A stretch of DNA of 5,389 bases from RGIG6904 sp024680835 (lineage in GTDB: Bacteria; Bacillota; Clostridia; Lachnospirales; Lachnospiraceae). Numbering within the stretch: the stretch's first letter is position 1; every line of letters begins with the position of its first letter. The stretch is taken from positions 1-5,389 of the forward strand of contig JAILBP010000185.1 in assembly GCA_024680835.1 (NCBI GenBank), read 5' to 3'. Positions 1 to 5,389 of the stretch are shown here, in pieces. The translations under genes were made by a program, and so were the position numbers. The notes below the pieces were generated by a model, which was not told the DNA's origin, did no database searches, and was given only the letters and a program-made list of their open reading frames with translations.

Positions 1-4
1 AATG

Positions 5-33
5 TTGACAAAGATCCGGGGTGGTGGTATCTT
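5..33 (+). promoter_or_regulatory. Sigma-A-type promoter of the hrcA operon
   Basis: A perfect -35 hexamer TTGACA lies at 5-10 and, after an optimal 17-bp spacer, a -10 hexamer TATCTT (four of six consensus bases) lies at 28-33. Transcription would start near 40-42, just ahead of the CIRCE operator, which is the usual arrangement for HrcA-controlled promoters. No comparable promoter was seen in the gaps before grpE, dnaK or dnaJ, so this one probably drives the whole operon. The start site is predicted, not measured. Confidence 0.85.
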
Positions 34-45
34 ATGTTTTAGATG

Positions 46-72
46 TTAGCACTCCACACATTCGAGTGCTAA
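46..72 (+). promoter_or_regulatory. CIRCE operator (HrcA binding site)
   Basis: TTAGCACTC at 46-54 and GAGTGCTAA at 64-72 form a perfect 9-bp inverted repeat separated by 9 bases, the exact CIRCE consensus. It sits between the predicted transcription start and the hrcA Shine-Dalgarno site, so the whole element is also transcribed into the leader and could fold as an RNA hairpin. HrcA dimers bind this site and repress the operon; the repressor is encoded immediately downstream, giving autoregulation. No second copy was found in the window, including the gap before dnaJ. Confidence 0.98.
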
Positions 73-96
73 TAACAGCAAAAAGGGGAGGTATTC

Positions 97-1128
97 ATGG
101 AAGAACTTGATGAGCGGAAAACAAAGATATTAAAAGCTGTCATCCGAAACTACCTGGATACCGGTGAACCGGTGGGAAGTCGTACGATATCCAAGTACAC
201 GGATCTCAATCTTTCCTCAGCGACTATCAGGAATGAGATGAGTGATCTGGAGGATCTGGGCTATATCGTATCGCCGCATACATCGGCGGGGCGTATTCCC
301 ACAGATAAGGGCTACAGGTTTTACGTTGACAACCTTATGATGGAAAAAGACCGTGAGGTCTCTGACATGAAGGAGTTTGTCATAGAGCATACCGAGAAGA
401 TGGAGGCGGTGCTAAAACAGGTCGTTAAGCTTTTGGCCAACAATACCAATTACGCCACCATGATCACGGCTCCCAACGCAGCCCACGGAAAGTTGAAGTT
501 CATACAGCTGTCGGCAGTAGATGAGGAACATATCCTGGCGGTCATAGTACTGGACAGAAATGTCATCAAGAATAAGATGATAGCCGTTATGGAAAAGCCG
601 GATGAAGAGATTATGCTGAAGCTGAATCTCCTGCTGAACACTCATTTGAACGGTATGTCGTTGGATCAGATAAACCTCGCGGTCATAACACGCATGAAGG
701 AACAGGCCGGTGAGTACGCAGGTATTGTGGAAGGCGTTTTGAACGCCATCGCCGAAGCCATAGGAGAGGATGAGGATCTGGAGATATACACATCCGGAGC
801 TACCAATATTTTCAAGTATCCGGAGCTTTCGGATTCGAGAAAGGCTTCCGAGCTGATATTGGCACTGGAGGAGAAAACCTCTCTTGCGGATCTTGTCACG
901 GCAGAGACTGATGATGAAAATGACATTCAGGTATATATCGGCAGTGAGTCGCCGGTGTCTACCATGAAAGATTGTTCGGTGGTGACGGCAAGCTACGATC
1001 TCGGAGACGGCATGAAGGGCACCATCGGCATCATAGGTCCCAAGCGTATGGATTATGAGAATGTTTACGACAATCTGAAAACCCTGAAAAAGCAGCTGGA
1101 CGACATTTTCAGGAAGGACGATACATAG
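97..1128 (+). CDS. hrcA: Heat-inducible transcription repressor HrcA
   Basis: This is the 343-residue repressor of class I heat-shock genes, close to the usual family length of about 340-350. Residues 1-78 form the winged helix-turn-helix: the family-typical stretch GEPVGSRTIS (23-32), the probable recognition helix SSATIRNEMSDLE (40-52) and the wing HTSAGRIPTDKGYRFY (61-76). The middle and C-terminal part matches the GAF-like dimerisation region and ends with the conserved IGIIGPKRMDY (310-320). In characterised bacteria HrcA needs GroEL to stay active, so unfolded protein that occupies GroEL relieves repression; this is family knowledge. The ATG at 97 is preceded by a strong Shine-Dalgarno GGGGAGG at 85-91 with a 5-base gap, and CIRCE lies directly upstream. 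hrcA is first in the operon, with grpE 36 bp downstream and no terminator between them. The gene looks intact. Confidence 0.98.
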   Translation: MEELDERKTKILKAVIRNYLDTGEPVGSRTISKYTDLNLSSATIRNEMSDLEDLGYIVSPHTSAGRIPTDKGYRFYVDNLMMEKDREVSDMKEFVIEHTEKMEAVLKQVVKLLANNTNYATMITAPNAAHGKLKFIQLSAVDEEHILAVIVLDRNVIKNKMIAVMEKPDEEIMLKLNLLLNTHLNGMSLDQINLAVITRMKEQAGEYAGIVEGVLNAIAEAIGEDEDLEIYTSGATNIFKYPELSDSRKASELILALEEKTSLADLVTAETDDENDIQVYIGSESPVSTMKDCSVVTASYDLGDGMKGTIGIIGPKRMDYENVYDNLKTLKKQLDDIFRKDDT

Positions 1129-1164
1129 CGGTCACCAATAATATACAGCAGGAAAGGAAAAGAC

Positions 1165-1863
1165 ATGTCAGATGAGAACATTATGGCTTCCGCCGAAGAA
1201 GAAGTCAGCAAGACTAACGAGGAAGACACGGAGAACAAAACAGAAGAAACATCAGAGGCAGCAGCAGAGACAGCTGAAGCAGCTGCAACAGATGATGGAG
1301 CAGGGCAGGAAGAGAGCGAAAGCAACGGCGGCGAAGCTTCCGGGGTTTGCGAAGACGACAGCGCTGATACTGCAGATGCTGAAGGAACTCCTGCTAAGAA
1401 AAAACTGTTTGGCAGAAAAGATAAAAAGGATAAAAGAGACGAAAAGATAGCAGAGCTCGAAGAAATGCGCAAGCGCCAGCTGGCAGAGTTTGAAAACTTC
1501 CGCAACAGGAGTGAGCGCGAGAAATCCCAGAGGTTTGAGATGGGCGAGAAAAATGTGCTCGAAAAGATATTGCCTGTGGTTGACAACTTTGAGAGAGGTT
1601 TTGCGGGAGTCGACGAGAACTCTGAAGATCCCTTTGTAAAAGGTATGGCTCAGGTTTACAAGCAGTTGCAGAATGTTTTGACAGATCTCGGTGTAGAGCC
1701 TATCGAGGCGGTGGGATGTGATTTTGACCCGAACCTGCACAATGCGGTGATGCAGGCCCAGTCAGATGAACTGGAATCCGGCAAGATCGCAGCCGAGCTT
1801 CAGAAAGGTTACAAATACAAAGATTCAGTACTGAGACACAGCATGGTGTCGGTAGTACAGTAA
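1165..1863 (+). CDS. grpE: Nucleotide-exchange factor GrpE
   Basis: This cytoplasmic co-chaperone opens the DnaK nucleotide-binding cleft to release ADP, resetting DnaK and freeing its client. Residues 1-76 are a low-complexity acidic stretch rich in Glu, Ala, Thr and Ser, probably disordered. A Lys-rich patch with core KKKLFGRKDKK follows (78-88), then the long helix that forms the dimeric coiled coil (about 93-145, including AEFENFRNRSEREK and VLEKILPVVDNFERG). The C-terminal beta domain contains the family signature around CDFDPNLHNAVM (185-196) and ends with LQKGYKYKDSVLRHSMVSVV. At 232 residues it is longer than the E. coli (197) or B. subtilis (187) proteins, and the excess is in the N-terminal tail. 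The ATG at 1165 follows the purine-rich site GGAAAGG at 1151-1157; an ATG at codon 7 is a less likely start. dnaK begins 19 bp downstream. Confidence 0.97.
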   Translation: MSDENIMASAEEEVSKTNEEDTENKTEETSEAAAETAEAAATDDGAGQEESESNGGEASGVCEDDSADTADAEGTPAKKKLFGRKDKKDKRDEKIAELEEMRKRQLAEFENFRNRSEREKSQRFEMGEKNVLEKILPVVDNFERGFAGVDENSEDPFVKGMAQVYKQLQNVLTDLGVEPIEAVGCDFDPNLHNAVMQAQSDELESGKIAAELQKGYKYKDSVLRHSMVSVVQ

Positions 1864-1866
1864 ATA

Positions 1867-1874
1867 AAAGGAGG
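1867..1874 (+). promoter_or_regulatory. Shine-Dalgarno site that decides the dnaK start
   Basis: AAAGGAGG is a near-perfect anti-16S match lying just after the grpE stop. Two in-frame ATGs follow, at 1877 and 1883. The first leaves only 2 bases after the GGAGG core, too close for normal initiation; the second leaves 8, which is optimal. The second also gives the canonical DnaK N-terminus MSKIIGIDLGTTNS, whereas the first would add Met-Ile in front. I therefore place the start at 1883. Confidence 0.85.
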
Positions 1875-1882
1875 AAATGATC

Positions 1883-3805
1883 ATGAGTAAGATAATAGGT
1901 ATCGATCTTGGAACTACAAACAGCTGTGTGGCAGTTATGGAAGGTGGAAAACCGACAGTTATAGCAAACGCAGAGGGCGCACGTACAACACCTTCTATCG
2001 TGGCATTCACCAATAACGGAGAGCGTCTTGTGGGTGATCCCGCAAAGCGTCAGGCAGTTACCAATGCTGATAAGACAATTTCGTCTATCAAGCGTCATAT
2101 GGGTACAGATTACAAAAAACAGATAGATGACAAGAGCTATTCACCGCAGCAGATCTCAGCCATGATCCTGCAGAAGCTTAAGGCAGATGCAGAGAGCTAT
2201 CTTGGCGAGTCTGTAACACAGGCAGTCATCACAGTGCCCGCTTATTTCAACGATTCACAGCGTCAGGCTACCAAGGACGCAGGAAAGATCGCAGGTCTTA
2301 ACGTAGAGCGTATCATCAACGAGCCTACAGCTGCGGCTCTCGCATACGGCCTTGACAATGAGAAAGAGCAGAAGATCATGGTATACGACCTTGGCGGCGG
2401 TACCTTCGATGTTTCCGTTATCGAGATCGGTGACGGCGTTATCGAGGTTCTTTCTACAAACGGCGATACAAGACTCGGTGGTGATGACTTTGATAACAGG
2501 GTTACCAACTACCTTATAGATGAGTTCAAGAAGAGCGACGGTATCGATCTTTCTGCAGATAAGATGGCTCTTCAGAGACTTAAAGAGGCAGCAGAGAAGG
2601 CAAAGAAGGAGCTTTCTTCTTCTACGACCACAAACATCAACCTGCCCTTCATCACAGCTGATGCCACAGGCCCCAAGCACATGGACATCAACCTTACACG
2701 TGCTAAATTCGATGAGCTCACAAGAGACCTCGTTGAGAGAACGGCGATCCCGGTACAGAACGCATTGAGAGATGCAGGTCTTACTCCGGCTGATCTCGGA
2801 CAGGTGCTTCTGGTAGGTGGTTCAACACGTATACCTGCAGTTCAGGATAAGGTTCGTCAGCTTACCGGCAAAGAGCCATCGAAGTCATTGAACCCGGATG
2901 AGTGCGTTGCCCTCGGTGCTTCCGTACAGGGTGGTAAGCTTGCCGGTGATACAAGCGCCGGAGACATCCTGCTGCTCGATGTAACACCGCTTACACTGTC
3001 TATCGAGACCATGGGAGGCGTTGCAACACACCTTATCGAGAGGAATACCACCATTCCTACAAAGAAGAGCCAGATCTTCTCTACTGCAGCTGATAACCAG
3101 ACAGCCGTTGATATCAACGTTGTACAGGGTGAGAGGCAGTTTGCAAAAGATAACAAGTCTCTCGGACAGTTCAGACTTGACGGAATACCTCCGGCAAGAC
3201 GCGGCGTTCCGCAGATCGAGGTTACATTCGATATCGATGCCAACGGTATCGTAAATGTTTCCGCAAAGGATCTGGGCACAGGAAAAGAGCAGCATATCAC
3301 CATCACTTCAGGCACATCAATGAGCGATGATGAGATCGAGCGCGCAGTTAAAGAGGCAGCTGAGTACGAGGCTCAGGATAAGAAACGTAAGGAAGCAGTC
3401 GATGCCAAGAATGAGGCAGAGAGCTTCATAAGCCAGACAAAGGACGCTCTGAAGCAGGTTGGCGATAATGTTTCTGCCGATGAGAAGTCAAAGGTTGAGA
3501 ACGAGATCTCCGCTCTGGAGGGATTCCTTTCAACACATCCGGAACCGGCCAATTATACAGAGGCAGATACCGGTGAGCTCAAGGCAAAGACAGAGAGTCT
3601 TATGTCATCCGCTCAGGCTGTTTTTGCAAAGATGTATGAGCAGACACAGCAGGCAGCAGGCGGCGCAGGCGCCGGTGCGGGAGCCGGAGCAGGCTTTAAC
3701 CCCGGAGATATGGGCGGATTTACGCAGCAGTCGGCAGGCGATGCTTCTTCATCAAACAGCGGAGCAGGCGATGATGTTGTGGATGCTGATTTCAAGGAAG
3801 TATAA
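1883..3805 (+). CDS. dnaK: Chaperone protein DnaK (Hsp70)
   Basis: This is the 640-residue ATP-driven Hsp70 chaperone that binds exposed hydrophobic segments of unfolded clients in the cytoplasm. The nucleotide-binding domain (about 1-360) shows phosphate loop 1 IGIDLGTTNS (5-14), the ITVPAYFNDSQRQAT segment (116-130), NEPTAAALAYG (146-156) and phosphate loop 2 DLGGGTFD (169-176, with Thr174 matching the E. coli autophosphorylation threonine). The hydrophobic interdomain linker ILLL is at 362-365. The beta-sandwich substrate domain (NTTIPTKKSQIFSTAADN to VNVSAKD) is followed by the helical lid from about residue 480. The first domain lacks the insertion of about 24 residues seen in proteobacterial DnaK, which fits a Gram-positive host. 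The tail carries a Gly-Ala repeat (594-604, mixed codons), a Ser-rich stretch and the typical DDVVDADFKEV end. Translation stops at tandem TAA-TAG (3803-3808). Codon choice looks more biased than in hrcA, as expected for a highly expressed gene. The start at 1883 is set by Shine-Dalgarno spacing. Confidence 0.99.
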   Translation: MSKIIGIDLGTTNSCVAVMEGGKPTVIANAEGARTTPSIVAFTNNGERLVGDPAKRQAVTNADKTISSIKRHMGTDYKKQIDDKSYSPQQISAMILQKLKADAESYLGESVTQAVITVPAYFNDSQRQATKDAGKIAGLNVERIINEPTAAALAYGLDNEKEQKIMVYDLGGGTFDVSVIEIGDGVIEVLSTNGDTRLGGDDFDNRVTNYLIDEFKKSDGIDLSADKMALQRLKEAAEKAKKELSSSTTTNINLPFITADATGPKHMDINLTRAKFDELTRDLVERTAIPVQNALRDAGLTPADLGQVLLVGGSTRIPAVQDKVRQLTGKEPSKSLNPDECVALGASVQGGKLAGDTSAGDILLLDVTPLTLSIETMGGVATHLIERNTTIPTKKSQIFSTAADNQTAVDINVVQGERQFAKDNKSLGQFRLDGIPPARRGVPQIEVTFDIDANGIVNVSAKDLGTGKEQHITITSGTSMSDDEIERAVKEAAEYEAQDKKRKEAVDAKNEAESFISQTKDALKQVGDNVSADEKSKVENEISALEGFLSTHPEPANYTEADTGELKAKTESLMSSAQAVFAKMYEQTQQAAGGAGAGAGAGAGFNPGDMGGFTQQSAGDASSSNSGAGDDVVDADFKEV

Positions 3806-3818
3806 TAGTGCGATAATG

Positions 3819-3866
3819 CACAAAGCCACAGTAAGGCTCCCCAAATGCGGGAGCCTACTGTTTGTG
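3819..3866 (+). terminator. Bulged stem-loop after dnaK, probable weak terminator or attenuator
   Basis: The core stem pairs AGGCTCCC (3834-3841) with GGGAGCCT (3849-3856) around a 7-base loop. Past a single bulged A at 3833 it continues as CAGT (3829-3832) with ACTG (3857-3860). Past a four-base bulge (3825-3828) it extends as CACAAA (3819-3824) with TTTGTG (3861-3866). That makes 18 pairs in three blocks. It begins 13 bases after the dnaK stop. The base of the stem is followed by TTTGTGTG rather than a clean run of U, so termination is probably incomplete, which fits its place inside an operon. It could equally be a 3' stabiliser or processing site for the dnaK message. Confidence 0.65.
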
Positions 3867-3883
3867 TGACAGCGAGCCTTACT
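3830..3883 (+). other. Alternative hairpin competing with the post-dnaK terminator stem
   Basis: AGTAAGGCTC (3830-3839), which forms most of the 5' arm of the terminator-like stem, is also perfectly complementary over 10 bases to GAGCCTTACT (3874-3883). This pairing would enclose a 34-base loop containing the normal 3' arm, so the two folds exclude each other. The two candidate 3' arms (3849-3860 and 3872-3883) are near-copies of each other. The complementarity is seen directly; a regulatory switch is inference, and a decayed duplication of the terminator arm is an equally simple explanation. Confidence 0.4.
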
Positions 3884-4033
3884 ATTCACATCCAATATCA
3901 TTCGGTCAGACATATGTCAGCTTGCTGAACAGAATCTATGTACGTATGCGTGCCGGTGGCATGATGGCAGAGTGGCTGTGGATAGTAATAATTTGTCATA
4001 CATTGACCGTACGAAAAAACGGAGGAAAGACAG

Positions 4034-5212
4034 ATGGCAGACAAGAGAGATTATTATGAGGTTTTAGGTGTTGATAAAAATGCGGATGATGCTGCATTAA
4101 AAAAGGCATATCGAACTCTGGCAAAAAAATATCATCCGGACACAAACCCCGGAGATAAGGATGCGGAGGCAAAGTTTAAGGAGGCTTCCGAGGCTTATGC
4201 CATTTTGTCGGATCCCGATAAGAGACGCCAATACGACCAGTTCGGTCATGCCGCATTCGAAAACGGCGGTGGCGGCGGATATACCGATATGGATATGAGT
4301 GACATATTCTCAAGCTTCGGTGATATATTCGGAGATCTTTTCGGTGGCGGTTTCGGCGGCTTCGGAGGCAGAAGCTCAAACGGTCCCCAGAGGGGGGCGT
4401 CGATACGTACACAGGTGCGCATAACCTTCGACGAGGCCATGAAGGGCTGCACCAAAGAGATCGAGATGCCGGTGAAGGAAACCTGTAAAAAGTGTAACGG
4501 AACCGGAGCAAAGCCCGGCACATCACCTGAGACCTGTCCCAAGTGTAACGGACAGGGCAGGGTTGTCTACAAACAGCAGGGATTCTTTGGGGTTGTGCAG
4601 AATGTGACGACCTGTCCGGATTGCGGCGGTACGGGTAAATTCGTGAGGGATAAGTGCCCTGACTGCGGAGGCAGCGGATACATCTCAGTGCGTAAAAAAC
4701 TGGAAGTTAAGATACCTGCAGGTATTGATAACGGTCAGTCGGTTCGCCTTCGCGATCTCGGCGAGCCGGGTAAGAACGGTGGTCCGAGAGGAGATATCCT
4801 GGTAGAGATCGTGGTGGGATCGCATGAGATATTCCACAGACAGGATATGAATATATTTTCGGAGACTAACATATCCTTTGCGCAGGCGGCTTTGGGTGGC
4901 GAGATCATCATACCTACGATAGACGGCAACGTCATCTATGAAGTTAAAGCCGGAACCCAGTCGGAGACCAGGATAAGGCTGAAAGGCAAGGGTGTTCCCT
5001 CTGTTCACAATCCGGGCATCAGGGGTGACCAGTATGTCACTCTGGTGGTAAAGACACCTACCAGTCTTTCGAGAGAGGCAAAAGAGGCACTGATACATTT
5101 TGACGAGGTATCGGATAATTCACTGGAAAACGCAAAGAGAGCCATCTCCGGCGGCGATCAGGACACACCGCCCAAGGGCAGAAAATCTATGTTCGGAAAG
5201 AAGAAAAAATAA
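4034..5212 (+). CDS. dnaJ: Chaperone protein DnaJ (Hsp40, type I)
   Basis: This co-chaperone binds unfolded proteins, hands them to DnaK and stimulates DnaK's ATPase. All type I domains are present. The J domain (about 5-70) has the essential HPD motif at 34-36. The Gly/Phe-rich linker (about 71-121) contains DIF-type repeats (90-92, 97-99, 101-103). The zinc region has four CxxCxGxG motifs at 151-158, 168-175, 194-201 and 208-215, with all eight cysteines intact. The C-terminal substrate-binding domains include GIDNGQSVRLRDLGEPG and HEIFHRQDMNI. At 392 residues it is slightly longer than E. coli DnaJ (376), with the excess in a tail ending RKSMFGKKKK. The ATG at 4034 has GGAGG at 4021-4025 with an 8-base gap, and an in-frame stop at 4004-4006 excludes a start much farther upstream. 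Expression probably depends on read-through from dnaK. The stop overlaps the prmA start. Confidence 0.98.
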   Translation: MADKRDYYEVLGVDKNADDAALKKAYRTLAKKYHPDTNPGDKDAEAKFKEASEAYAILSDPDKRRQYDQFGHAAFENGGGGGYTDMDMSDIFSSFGDIFGDLFGGGFGGFGGRSSNGPQRGASIRTQVRITFDEAMKGCTKEIEMPVKETCKKCNGTGAKPGTSPETCPKCNGQGRVVYKQQGFFGVVQNVTTCPDCGGTGKFVRDKCPDCGGSGYISVRKKLEVKIPAGIDNGQSVRLRDLGEPGKNGGPRGDILVEIVVGSHEIFHRQDMNIFSETNISFAQAALGGEIIIPTIDGNVIYEVKAGTQSETRIRLKGKGVPSVHNPGIRGDQYVTLVVKTPTSLSREAKEALIHFDEVSDNSLENAKRAISGGDQDTPPKGRKSMFGKKKK

Positions 5213-5389
5213 TGAAGTGGAACAGTTATACCATAGACACGACGGTTGCGGCTGAGGATATTGTGGCTGCGGAGCTTTATGCCCTCGGTATCGAGGGTGT
5301 GGAGATAGAGAATAAAGTGCCTTTGACCGACGAGGAGATCGGTGACATGTTCATCGATTTTCCTGCGGAGCTGGGGGAGGATGACGGCA
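5212..5389 (+). CDS. prmA: Ribosomal protein L11 methyltransferase PrmA, N-terminal part (cut by window edge)
   Basis: The first 59 codons are present and the frame is still open at the right edge. PrmA uses S-adenosylmethionine to methylate ribosomal protein L11. The visible part begins MKWNSYTIDTTVAAEDIVAA and continues through GIEGVEIENKVPLTDEE and MFIDF; this fits the N-terminal L11-recognition domain of clostridial PrmA as I remember it. The methyltransferase domain lies outside the window, so no catalytic motif can be checked. The ATG shares its first base with the dnaJ stop (TAATG). Only a weak purine-rich stretch (GGAAAGAAG, 5195-5203) lies upstream, suggesting translational coupling to dnaJ. 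prmA directly after dnaJ is a known arrangement in Firmicutes (for example B. subtilis yqeT), which supports the call. Confidence 0.88.
   Translation, partial: MKWNSYTIDTTVAAEDIVAAELYALGIEGVEIENKVPLTDEEIGDMFIDFPAELGEDDG

Larger units (their letters stand above)
3806..4033 (+). other. dnaK-dnaJ intergenic region
   Basis: This 228-bp gap is far longer than the others in the operon (36, 19 and minus 1 bp). Its first third holds a terminator-like hairpin and a competing complementary segment, described separately. The rest contains a perfect 10-bp palindrome GACATATGTC (3909-3918), a small TGCC/GGCA hairpin (3951-3961) and the dnaJ Shine-Dalgarno GGAGG (4021-4025). I looked for a dnaJ promoter: TATCAT at 3896-3901 resembles a -10 but has no -35 partner, and TTGACC at 4003-4008 is too close to the gene. 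No CIRCE, tRNA or convincing small gene is visible. Confidence 0.7.

Noticed and set aside
1065..1586. Ser-rich open frame of 173 codons on the minus strand opposite the hrcA end and grpE start
   Set aside because: Its composition is the mirror of the Glu/Ala/Lys-rich grpE codons on the other strand; it has no independent support.
1877..1882. Upstream ATG as the dnaK start (adds Met-Ile)
   Set aside because: It is only 2 bases from the GGAGG core, while the ATG at 1883 has an 8-base gap and gives the canonical MSKIIGIDLG N-terminus.
2255..2680. Open frame of 141 codons on the minus strand opposite dnaK
   Set aside because: Long antisense frames are a usual by-product of biased dnaK codon use; the sense strand encodes an intact, strongly conserved protein.
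3659..3694. Gly-Ala repeat near the dnaK 3' end as a slippage or phase-variation tract
   Set aside because: The repeat is encoded by mixed codons, so there is no uniform nucleotide unit; Gly/Ala-rich tails are common in DnaK.
3951..3980. tRNA-like stretch in the dnaK-dnaJ gap
   Set aside because: A few words resemble tRNA D-arm sequence, but there is no acceptor stem, anticodon arm or T-arm motif around it.
3862..4059. Open frame of 65 codons on the + strand in the dnaK-dnaJ gap
   Set aside because: It starts with TTG inside the terminator-like hairpin, has no Shine-Dalgarno site, overlaps the dnaJ start by 26 bases, and its product resembles nothing I recognise.

Overview
The window holds a complete class I heat-shock operon, hrcA-grpE-dnaK-dnaJ, followed by the first 59 codons of prmA (ribosomal protein L11 methyltransferase), all on the + strand. 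The gene order, the perfect CIRCE operator, a sigma-A-type promoter, the purine-rich Shine-Dalgarno sites and a DnaK of the Gram-positive type all point to a Firmicute. The protein sequences, especially HrcA and the PrmA N-terminus, together with a moderate G+C content, suggest Clostridia, most likely Lachnospiraceae (Butyrivibrio-like). That family call is inferred from remembered family resemblance and was not searched.

Layout: 1-96 carries the promoter (-35 TTGACA, 17-bp spacer, -10 TATCTT), then CIRCE, then a strong Shine-Dalgarno site. hrcA (97-1128) encodes the repressor. After 36 bp comes grpE (1165-1863), the nucleotide-exchange factor, and after 19 bp dnaK (1883-3805). A 228-bp gap follows; it holds a bulged GC-rich hairpin shaped like a terminator but with a poor U-tract, plus a second sequence that could compete for the same arm. 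dnaJ (4034-5212) follows, and its stop overlaps the prmA start by one base (TAATG). prmA runs off the right edge.

How it works together: HrcA binds CIRCE and holds down transcription of its own operon. In the well-studied relatives its activity depends on the GroEL chaperonin. DnaJ delivers clients to DnaK and stimulates ATP hydrolysis, and GrpE releases ADP. The partly leaky structure after dnaK could make DnaK more abundant than DnaJ and PrmA.

This is a conserved housekeeping region. I found no sign of a new defence, mobile or biosynthetic system, no RNA gene, no CRISPR array and no insertion sequence. The one feature that merits a second look is the pair of mutually exclusive hairpins between dnaK and dnaJ.
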